From contig JAMFSI010000138.1 of assembly GCA_026225215.1 (NCBI GenBank), forward strand, positions 1 to 42,205: a DNA stretch of 42,205 bases, read 5' to 3'. This DNA comes from Sphingomonas palustris (GTDB lineage Bacteria > Pseudomonadota > Alphaproteobacteria > Sphingomonadales > Sphingomonadaceae). Within the stretch, counting starts at the first letter, position 1. Each line of letters starts with the position of its first letter. The translations under genes and the position numbers were made by a program. The notes under the pieces were generated by a model that was not told the DNA's origin, made no database searches, and saw only the letters and a list, made by a program, of their open reading frames with translations. Shown here piece by piece: positions 36,290-42,205 of the stretch.

Positions 36290-36295
36290 GCTGGC

Positions 36296-36320
36296 AAAAA
36301 AATGGGGGCCGTAGCCCCCA
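36296..36320 (-). terminator. Intrinsic terminator of tracrRNA
   Basis: Read on the minus strand: TGGGGGC, a TACG tetraloop, GCCCCCA, then seven T. The 7-bp GC stem and U-run make a strong leftward terminator just before the convergent end of the restriction gene. Confidence 0.93.
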
Positions 36321-36385
36321 CCTTATTTGGTGCAATCAAGTTGCTTGTTAACAACCAGACCTGCGATTTCTGAAGGCCCAGACTA
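36296..36385 (-). ncRNA. tracrRNA (short form)
   Basis: The anti-repeat is the complement of 36347-36374. Read on the minus strand it starts TTCAGAAATCGC, then A, then GGTC, then TGGTTGTTAAC. It pairs with all 26 nt at the 5' end of the crRNA repeat (GTTGCAGCTGGACC then GCGATTTCTGAA) using Watson-Crick and four G-U pairs, with only two bulged tracrRNA bases. The tail has small stems (GCAA/TTGC; CACC/GGTG around AAATAA) and the terminator at 36296-36320. The 5' end is not visible; about 36380-36390 is expected, with TTGACG (complement of 36400-36405) and TAGTCT as a weak upstream promoter. It is divergent from cas9. Confidence 0.87.
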
Positions 36386-36484
36386 CCATAGCCCATGCAT
36401 TCGTCAACCTGGTCCGACTGCAACCAAGTTACTTCGTCAGACTATCTCATCACGATATTCCGTAAGTCCCTTGAAGGCGGTGAT

Positions 36485-36578
36485 TGGCTTGGAAGCCAGC
36501 CACCTTGATGCTAAAGTTTCCCGGTCTTGGTTCGGCAAGGTGGCCCTGCCAGTTTTGGAAGCCGACTGGGGCCACCTT
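36485..36578. other. Competing stem-loops upstream of cas9
   Basis: AAGGTGGCC (36537-36545) pairs perfectly with GGCCACCTT (36570-36578), but its first eight bases can also pair with GCCACCTT at 36499-36506, so two exclusive hairpins are possible. TTGGAAGCC also occurs twice (36489-36497, 36555-36563), and TGGCTTGGAAGCCA (36485-36498) is a small hairpin. No supported gene is in this stretch. Confidence 0.45.
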
Positions 36579-36608
36579 CGCTCTAGCGCCGCCCTCATGA
36601 CAGATCGC

Positions 36609-36656
36609 TTGACACAGTTCAATTCCCCAAGTTACTTCTTATTATATATGAAGGGG
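36609..36656 (+). promoter_or_regulatory. cas9 promoter region with candidate guide target
   Basis: The AT-rich stretch before cas9 holds TTGACA (36609-36614) and TATTAT (36640-36645). Their 25-bp spacing is too long for one classical promoter, so the exact elements are uncertain. CCAAGTTACTTC (36627-36638) between them is an exact copy of 36424-36435; 36628-36638 is the 11-nt match to the putative guide. Beside the match, on the guide-sense strand, is GGGAATTG, the position of a PAM. GAAGGGG (36650-36656) is the cas9 ribosome site, 8 nt from ATG 36665. Confidence 0.55.
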
Positions 36657-36664
36657 CTTGGTGT

Positions 36665-39600
36665 ATGATGACACGACTGGGACTGGACATCGGCACAAAC
36701 AGCATTGGCTGGTGCCTCTATGATGGCAACCGCATCCGTGACATTGGCGTCCGCATATTTTCCGATGGGCGTGACCCCAAGTCCGGGGCTTCGCTGGCGG
36801 TTGACCGGCGTGATGCACGGGCGATGCGGCGGCGGCGTGATCGTTACGTGCGGCGGCGCTCGGCCTTGCTAGACGCCTTGATCGACACCGGACTGATGCC
36901 TGCCGATGCTCAGGATGCCAGGGCACTGGCCGGATGCGATCCCTATGCCTTGCGTGCGAATGCACTGGAAGGCCCCTTGAGTCCGTACCATCTGGGCCGC
37001 GCGCTGTTTCATCTCAACCAGCGGCGGGGTTTCAAATCCAACCGCAAGGCCGAGCGTAAGTCAGGCGATGACAAGGAAGGCGGCAAGATCGACGGCGGCG
37101 CGAAGGCGCTGGATGCGGCGATGAAGGAGGCAGAAGCACGCACCTACGGTGAATTCCTGTTCAAGCGCGCCAGTGCCACAACCGACCATAACGCGATCCC
37201 GGCCCAGCGCGTAAGAATGCGCGCGGAAGGGGATGGCTATGACTTCTACCCCGAGCGCCGCCATTTGGAGGCTGAATTCGATACCATATGGGCGGCGCAG
37301 GCCGCGCATCATCCGGCGCTGCTGCCCGAAGCCGTCCGTCACCGGCTGCGGCGCATCATCTTTTTCCAGCGCCCACTGAAGGATCCAACGGTCGGCGGTT
37401 GCACCTTTTTCAACGAAGAACCGCGCCTGGCCAAGGCGCATCCGCTGTTTCAGGAACGGCGACTGTTTGAAGAGGTCAACCAGCTTGAAATTACGAGGGC
37501 GGGTGCGCCATCGCGCAAGCTGACGCTCGATCAGCGCGACAAGATCATCCTCAAGCTCAAGTCGGCGAAGACGGCGAGTTTCTCGGCCCTAGCGAAGCTG
37601 ATAAAGCTGGCCGACGGTGAAAGCTTCAACAAGGCGAGCGAGAACCGCACCGGCCTTGTTGGCGACGAAATCGCTGCCTCATTCAACGACAAGAAGTGTT
37701 TCGACACACGCTGGGCGCATTTTGACGCCGGAATGCAATGGTCAATCATTGAAGCGGTGGCAGAAGAAGAAGACCCGGTTCGCCTCCATGATTGGTTGAT
37801 GGCTACACACGGCGTCACCGCCGCACAGGCCGAAACCATCGGGCGCGTACGCTTGCCCGATGGTCATGGTCGCCTTGGCGAAACCGCGAGCCGCCTGATC
37901 CTGGCCGAACTCAAGACCGGGTCAAAAGACGGGCATCCGCTAACCTACAACGAGGCAGTGGAGGCTGCACTCGGCAAATCGCACAGCGATTTCCGAACAG
38001 GCGAGATACTGGACGCGTTGCCTTATTACGGTGAAATCCTCTCGCGAGAGATACCGCCCGGAGATTTCGACCCCGCACACCTGGAAAACAAGAAGAATCC
38101 CGATCTTGCAGCCTATTGGGGCCGGATCACCAACCCCACCGTCCATATTGGGCTGAACCAGCTTCGCCACCTGCTCAATGCCATTATCAAGGTGCATGGC
38201 CGTCCCGATGAGATTGTCGTCGAACTGGCGCGTGAATTGAAGCTCAGTGAAAAGGACAAGGCTGAGCACAACAAGCGGATCGGCGCGAATACCCGTGCCG
38301 CGGAGGCCCGGTCAAAGAAGCTGCGGGAAAGCGATCAGCGTGACAGCGGGTCCAACCGGGCGCTGCTCAAATTGTGGGAGGATCTCAATCCAAACAACCC
38401 GCTGGACCGTTGCTGCCCGTTCTGCGGGCGACATATCGGCCAATTGGCGCTGTTCACCGATCAGACCGAAATCGAACACATAATCCCCTATTCCCGTTCC
38501 TTCGATGATAGCGCTGCCAACAAGGTGATCGCCCATCGCAGTTGCAACCGCGAAAAGGGCAACAAGACTCCATGGGAAGCCTGGGGCCATACTGAACGCT
38601 GGGCGATCATCGCCGAGCAGGTGTCACGTCTCCACAAATCCAAGCAATGGCGCTTCGCCCCGGATGCGATGGAGCGCTTCGACCGAGAAGGTGGCTTTAT
38701 CGCCCGGCAACTGACCGACACGCAATATCTGTCGCGCATGGCGCGAACCTATCTGTCGAGCCTCTATCCCGGCACTGAGGGCGTCTATGTTATTCCCGGC
38801 CGGATGACCGCAATGCTGCGGCGGCTCTGGGGGCTGAACGAACTCCTGCCTGACCATAACTATGTCGAAAACCCTCACAGTGGCGCGCCGAAAAACCGCC
38901 TAGACCATCGCCACCATGCGATCGATGCCGCTGTTGTCGGGGTCACAACGCGCGGCCTGCTGAACGAAATTTCGAAAGCGGCGGGGAAGGCTGAGGATCA
39001 GAACCTGGATCGGCTGTTTGCCGATCTGCCAAAGCCTTGGGACACCTTCCGCGAAGACCTGCGCGATTCTCTGGGCGGCGTGGTTATCAGCCACAAGGCC
39101 GATCATGGCCGCAAGCGCCTGCCGCCCAAGGGCCACGATGCAACTGCCGCCAGGCTCCACAACGATACCGCTTATGGCCTTACGGGAATGGTCAGCGACA
39201 GCGGATTGCCCATTGTCGTTCACCGGGTGCCACTCCTCAGCCTCAAACCCGCTGATATCACGGACCCCGTTCGCATCCCGGATGCTTCCCTGCAGCGTGC
39301 GCTGTGGGCGGCAACCGAAGGCAAATCAGGCAAGGATTTCGAAAAAGCGCTGGTTACGTTCTCGAAAGGCAACCCCATTTTCAAGGGAATTCGCCATGTG
39401 AGAGTGAGGGAAGGCCTCAACGTCATCCCCATCGCGGACAAGACTGGCCGCGCATACAAGGGTTATAAGGGCGACGCGAATGCACGTTTCGACGTATGGC
39501 GAATGCCAGACGGGAAATGGGTGTCATCAGTTGTGTCGATGTTCGATGCTCATCGGCGTGAATTTGAGGCCGAAAGGCCGCATCCCGCCGCCAAGAAAGT

Positions 39601-39868
39601 TCTTAGCCTGCGGCAAAATGACCTCATCGCCATCGAACGTGATGGCGGGGCGCGAGAAATTATGCGGGTAGTGAAGTTCGGTGCTGCGGGCCAGATTACG
39701 ATTGCCGCGCATCAGGAAGCTGGGCCACTCAAGGAACGAGACTCCAAATCAAATGATATTGATCCGTTCAAATACTCCTCACCAACTGCCGGTGGCCTCA
39801 AGAAGCTTAAAGCCCGGCAAATTCGTATCGATGAACTTGGCCGTATCTTCGATCCGGGGCCGCGTTAA
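36665..39868 (+). CDS. cas9: CRISPR-associated endonuclease Cas9, type II-C
   Basis: 1067-aa compact Cas9. RuvC-I: D8 in LGLDIGTNSIGW. Arginine-rich bridge helix: about 48-72 (RRDARAMRRRRDRYVRRR). RuvC-II: E520 in EIVVELARELK. HNH: zinc-type cysteines 583-587 (CCPFC), then IEHIIPYSRSFDDSAANK with catalytic H605, and N628 in SCNREKGN; E604 stands where many Cas9s have Asp. RuvC-III: H751 and D754 in HRHHAIDAAVVG. The C-terminal PAM-interacting region spans about 810-1067. All nuclease residues look intact. No csn2 or cas4 is present and the order is cas9-cas1-cas2, hence II-C. ATG 36665 is used; ATG 36668 follows immediately. Confidence 0.97.
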   Translation: MMTRLGLDIGTNSIGWCLYDGNRIRDIGVRIFSDGRDPKSGASLAVDRRDARAMRRRRDRYVRRRSALLDALIDTGLMPADAQDARALAGCDPYALRANALEGPLSPYHLGRALFHLNQRRGFKSNRKAERKSGDDKEGGKIDGGAKALDAAMKEAEARTYGEFLFKRASATTDHNAIPAQRVRMRAEGDGYDFYPERRHLEAEFDTIWAAQAAHHPALLPEAVRHRLRRIIFFQRPLKDPTVGGCTFFNEEPRLAKAHPLFQERRLFEEVNQLEITRAGAPSRKLTLDQRDKIILKLKSAKTASFSALAKLIKLADGESFNKASENRTGLVGDEIAASFNDKKCFDTRWAHFDAGMQWSIIEAVAEEEDPVRLHDWLMATHGVTAAQAETIGRVRLPDGHGRLGETASRLILAELKTGSKDGHPLTYNEAVEAALGKSHSDFRTGEILDALPYYGEILSREIPPGDFDPAHLENKKNPDLAAYWGRITNPTVHIGLNQLRHLLNAIIKVHGRPDEIVVELARELKLSEKDKAEHNKRIGANTRAAEARSKKLRESDQRDSGSNRALLKLWEDLNPNNPLDRCCPFCGRHIGQLALFTDQTEIEHIIPYSRSFDDSAANKVIAHRSCNREKGNKTPWEAWGHTERWAIIAEQVSRLHKSKQWRFAPDAMERFDREGGFIARQLTDTQYLSRMARTYLSSLYPGTEGVYVIPGRMTAMLRRLWGLNELLPDHNYVENPHSGAPKNRLDHRHHAIDAAVVGVTTRGLLNEISKAAGKAEDQNLDRLFADLPKPWDTFREDLRDSLGGVVISHKADHGRKRLPPKGHDATAARLHNDTAYGLTGMVSDSGLPIVVHRVPLLSLKPADITDPVRIPDASLQRALWAATEGKSGKDFEKALVTFSKGNPIFKGIRHVRVREGLNVIPIADKTGRAYKGYKGDANARFDVWRMPDGKWVSSVVSMFDAHRREFEAERPHPAAKKVLSLRQNDLIAIERDGGAREIMRVVKFGAAGQITIAAHQEAGPLKERDSKSNDIDPFKYSSPTAGGLKKLKARQIRIDELGRIFDPGPR

Positions 39869-39916
39869 CCAATCATTATCCATGATGTGACAGCCTTCGA
39901 TTCCGAAAGGCTGGCC

Positions 39917-40849
39917 ATGGATCGTATTGTCGATATTGCCACGGATGATCTGCACCTGTCCGCGTATCGCGGATTTCTGGTTGTCAGCCTTGATCGCCAG
40001 GAACAGGGACGAGTCGCGCTCGACGATATTCAGGCGATCATCGTTCATGCCCACGGCGTAACCTGGACGACCAGCCTTGTGGTCGCGCTGGCCGAACGTG
40101 GCGCAATCATGGTGTTGTGTGCGGCCAACCATTCCCCGGTGGCCATCATTTCTCCCATTGATGGCCATCACGCCCAAGCCGCCAGGATGCGGGCGCAATG
40201 GGATGCGCCGCGCCCGATGTTCAAGCAGCTCTGGCAAAGAATCATCGTCGCCAAGATTACGATGCAAGCCTCACTATTGGCGGCGCAAGGCAGAGTGGAA
40301 GCCAATGCGCTTATACTGATGGCGCGGCGCGTTCGCTCTGGTGATCCGGACAATCTGGAAGCGCAGGCCGCTCGTAAATATTGGCCCGCATTGATGGGGA
40401 GCGAATTCCGCCGCGATCAGAGCGCCAACGGCGCCAACGCCCTGCTGAACTATGGCTACACCGTCATGCGATCATGCATTGCACGGTCGATCATCGGGGC
40501 GGGGCTTCACCCAGCAATCGGGCTGCACCACCATAATCGGCTTAACGGCTTTGCGCTGGCCGACGATCTCGTAGAGCCATTCCGCCCACTTGTTGACGGG
40601 CTAGTCCGGCGAATGGTCGACGAAGGAATCGATACCGTAACCCCCGAAGCAAAGCAGCGATTGGCCCGTCTGATCGGCCATGATTTGCGACTTTCCGGGG
40701 TAGTCTCGCCCGTGTCCGTGGCAACCCAGCGGCTAGCCCAATCGCTTGCCCGAAGCTTCGAAGAACGCAAATCAACACTCGCCCTGTTCGATCCGCCCGA
40801 CGCGCTGGATTGGGCCTCGCTCGGGCAACCGATGGCGATTGAATCGTGA
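39917..40849 (+). CDS. cas1: CRISPR-associated integrase Cas1
   Basis: 310-aa Cas1, the spacer-integrating nuclease. An N-terminal beta domain (IVDIATDDLHLSAYRGFLVV) precedes the helical catalytic domain with metal ligands probably E148 (NLEAQAARKYW), H204 (AIGLHHHNRLN) and D216/D217 (ALADDLVEPFRPLVD). ALLNYGYTVMRSCIARSIIG is typical of type II Cas1. ATG 39917 is preferred, with GAAAGG upstream; GTG 39887 would add ten residues and lacks a ribosome site. It is 48 bp after cas9 and overlaps cas2, so the three genes form one operon. Confidence 0.95.
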   Translation: MDRIVDIATDDLHLSAYRGFLVVSLDRQEQGRVALDDIQAIIVHAHGVTWTTSLVVALAERGAIMVLCAANHSPVAIISPIDGHHAQAARMRAQWDAPRPMFKQLWQRIIVAKITMQASLLAAQGRVEANALILMARRVRSGDPDNLEAQAARKYWPALMGSEFRRDQSANGANALLNYGYTVMRSCIARSIIGAGLHPAIGLHHHNRLNGFALADDLVEPFRPLVDGLVRRMVDEGIDTVTPEAKQRLARLIGHDLRLSGVVSPVSVATQRLAQSLARSFEERKSTLALFDPPDALDWASLGQPMAIES

Positions 40850-41175
40850 ATCTCAGTGGATACCGGCTGATGTGGATATTCGTCATGTTCGACCTTCCCG
40901 TGGACACCAAGGAACATGCGCGGGAGGCAACCAAATTTCGGGAGTTTTTGCTTGATGAAGGCTTTGAAATGAGCCAGTTTTCAATCTATGCTCGTTTCTG
41001 CAATGGCAAAGAACACTACGAGACTTATCTTCGACGAATCGAGGCGCATTTGCCCGAACGCGGGGAGATTCATGTCCTCAACTTTACCGACAAGCAGTAT
41101 GAAAACATCATCCGGTTTTCGAGCCAACGGCGTCAGCGCCAACGAAAAAATCCGGATCAGCTCGCCATGTTTTGA
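40846..41175 (+). CDS. cas2: CRISPR-associated protein Cas2
   Basis: 109-aa ferredoxin-fold protein that holds the Cas1 dimers during spacer acquisition. LMWIFVMFDLPVDTKEHARE gives the first strand with the conserved aspartate; FEMSQFSIYARFCNGKEHYE and GEIHVLNFTDKQYENI follow. GTG 40846 overlaps the cas1 stop (GTGA); an internal ATG at 40870 is less likely. The tail ends NPDQLAMF, a form seen in type II-C Cas2 proteins. Confidence 0.95.
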   Translation: MNLSGYRLMWIFVMFDLPVDTKEHAREATKFREFLLDEGFEMSQFSIYARFCNGKEHYETYLRRIEAHLPERGEIHVLNFTDKQYENIIRFSSQRRQRQRKNPDQLAMF

Positions 41176-41201
41176 CGATTCGTCGCATTTTTGCAGTGAC
41201 A

Positions 41202-41246
41202 GATGGGGGCTTTTCCAGCTTCAATTCAACCGGTTAGACCCCCATC
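41202..41246. terminator. Stem-loop between cas2 and the CRISPR array
   Basis: GATGGGGG (41202-41209) and CCCCCATC (41239-41246) form a perfect 8-bp stem around a 29-nt loop, ending 1 bp before the first repeat. There is no clear T-run. It separates the rightward cas operon from crRNA transcription, which I read as leftward, and could end either. Confidence 0.4.
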
Positions 41247-41247
41247 A

Positions 41248-42205
41248 GTCATAGCATTTCAGAAATCGCGGTCCAGCTGCAACTTACCGATCCCATGATC
41301 CGGCGCGCCCTGGTCATAGCATTTCAGAAATCGCGGTCCAGCTGCAACGATTCCGAACTGGACCAGATCGGCGCGCAGGTCATAGCATTTCAGAAATCGC
41401 GGTCCAGCTGCAACTCACGGTCGCCGCTGGCGTTAATACCGTAAGTCATAGCATTTCAGAAATCGCGGTCCAGCTGCAACTGGTAGGAACGCCGACTCGC
41501 ATATTCTAATGTCATAGCATTTCAGAAATCGCGGTCCAGCTGCAACCACGGACATCTACAACGATTTCGTGACGGCGTCATAGCATTTCAGAAATCGCGG
41601 TCCAGCTGCAACATGCCTTTGCTTGCCCATGTGCCATGCTTAGTCATAGCATTTCAGAAATCGCGGTCCAGCTGCAACTACGTGCGCGCGTTGCTTGATG
41701 ACGATATCGTCATAGCATTTCAGAAATCGCGGTCCAGCTGCAACATAGCGCAGCTTGTCCCGTACTTTGCCCATGTCATAGCATTTCAGAAATCGCGGTC
41801 CAGCTGCAACCCAGCCAGCCTCGATGCCCGTGCCAGCCTTGGTCATAGCATTTCAGAAATCGCGGTCCAGCTGCAACAGAAGCTCCGCACGGATTGATTG
41901 CAGCCAGGTCATAGCATTTCAGAAATCGCGGTCCAGCTGCAACAAGTGTTCGCCGATGCAGTCGACCAGCTTGGTCATAGCATTTCAGAAATCGCGGTCC
42001 AGCTGCAACCGCGTCGGGAAAGGGACCAAACACGACGCGGTCATAGCATTTCAGAAATCGCGGTCCAGCTGCAACCCACGAGGTGAGCGTCTGCGTCGTG
42101 GTCGGTCATAGCATTTCAGAAATCGCGGTCCAGCTGCAACGTTGTTGGAGTGGGGGTGAGTCATGCGGGCGTCATAGCATTTCAGAAATCGCGGTCCAGC
42201 TGCAA
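41248..42205 (-). CRISPR. Type II-C CRISPR array, at least 15 repeats
   Basis: Fifteen identical 36-bp repeats (plus-strand form starts GTCATAGCATTTCAGAAATC and ends GGTCCAGCTGCAAC) begin at 41248, 41313, 41379, 41445, 41511, 41577, 41643, 41709, 41775, 41842, 41908, 41974, 42040, 42105 and 42171. The last lacks one base at the window edge, so the array continues. The 14 spacers are 30 nt except three of 29, 31 and 29 (the 1st, 9th and 13th). The crRNA sense is the minus strand, because that form starts GTTGCAGCTGGACC and is complementary to the tracrRNA anti-repeat. No repeat is degenerate, and no spacer matched the window by eye. Confidence 0.98.

Larger units (their letters stand above)
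36296..36435 (-). ncRNA. Candidate long tracrRNA acting as natural single guide
   Basis: Upstream of the anti-repeat on the same strand is GTTGCAGTCGGACC (complement of 36411-36424), a near copy of the crRNA repeat start (GTTGCAGCTGGACC). All 14 nt can pair with the anti-repeat within one molecule, with the changed bases still paired. Immediately 5' is GAAGTAACTTG (complement of 36425-36435), identical to the complement of 36628-36638 before cas9. TGAGATAGT, an extended -10-like element ending at 36441, would place the 5' end near 36434. This matches the layout of the S. pyogenes long tracrRNA that guides Cas9 to its own promoter. Confidence 0.62.

Noticed and set aside
36384..36424. Plus-strand anti-repeat (CATAGC, GCATT, GGTCC, TGCAAC in order) suggesting a rightward tracrRNA
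   Set aside because: Only the lower part pairs well with the crRNA, the middle has insertions, and no terminator with a T-run follows. The minus-strand anti-repeat at 36347-36374 pairs over its full length and has a perfect terminator, so this segment is better read as the crRNA-mimic of the long transcript.
36327..36668. Open frame of 113 codons before cas9
   Set aside because: Its translation has no recognisable fold, and it runs across the tracrRNA anti-repeat, the hairpins and the cas9 promoter region.
36665..41175. Type II-A or II-B CRISPR system
   Set aside because: There is no csn2 or cas4 after cas2; the next feature is the array, and Cas9 is compact (1067 aa).
41248..42205. Self-targeting spacers
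   Set aside because: I compared each of the 14 spacers with the window by eye on both strands and saw no match beyond short chance words.
28094..42205. Right attachment site inside the window
   Set aside because: No second copy of the tRNA-Phe 3' end (for example TCGATCCCGTCCCCGGGC) was found up to the right edge.

Overview
The window looks like a chromosome segment of a high-GC alphaproteobacterium, most likely a sphingomonad. This is inferred from gene content: short-form hisG beside hisD, maf/RNase E-G/yacG, a BolA/J-domain pair near cobS, a K+-independent pyrophosphatase proton pump, a TonB-dependent receptor, and palindromic intergenic repeats. No 16S gene or marker search is available to confirm it.

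Bases 1 to about 28,090 are mostly core genes: rmuC, def and recR (minus); fmt-truA (plus); an orphan antitoxin; cobS (minus); a run of small GST/VOC/SRPBCC genes (plus); a J-domain gene diverging from bolA; an alpha/beta hydrolase; a DUF2332 gene; hisG-hisD-nusB-thiL; a fatty acid desaturase; hppA; tesB; uvrC; a large outer-membrane receptor with a glycine-rich insertion; then infA and maf/RNase E-G/yacG. Four palindromic repeat elements lie between these genes.

A tRNA-Phe(GAA) gene at 28018-28093 is followed directly by a tyrosine integrase. From there to the right edge the content is accessory, which suggests an integrative element inserted at tRNA-Phe whose far end is outside the window. 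It carries an origin-like patch (a perfect DnaA box plus three iterons), a fused nucleotidyltransferase-HEPN protein, two small paralogous proteins around an excisionase-like regulator, a 1383-aa single-chain restriction-modification enzyme, and a complete type II-C CRISPR-Cas locus. That locus consists of tracrRNA, cas9, cas1, cas2 and an array of at least 15 identical 36-bp repeats cut by the window end.

The most interesting signal is between the restriction enzyme and cas9 (36296-36656). A tracrRNA can be read on the minus strand. Its anti-repeat pairs with all 26 nt of the 5' part of the repeat through Watson-Crick and G-U pairs with only two bulged bases, and it ends in a textbook intrinsic terminator. 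Directly upstream on the same strand is a second, degenerate copy of the crRNA repeat start whose 14 nt can also pair fully with the anti-repeat. In front of that is an 11-nt sequence that recurs exactly in the region just upstream of cas9. A long transcript would therefore be a natural single-guide RNA aimed at the cas9 promoter, the arrangement known for the long tracrRNA of Streptococcus pyogenes type II-A, here in a type II-C locus. The elements are visible in sequence; the function is inferred.
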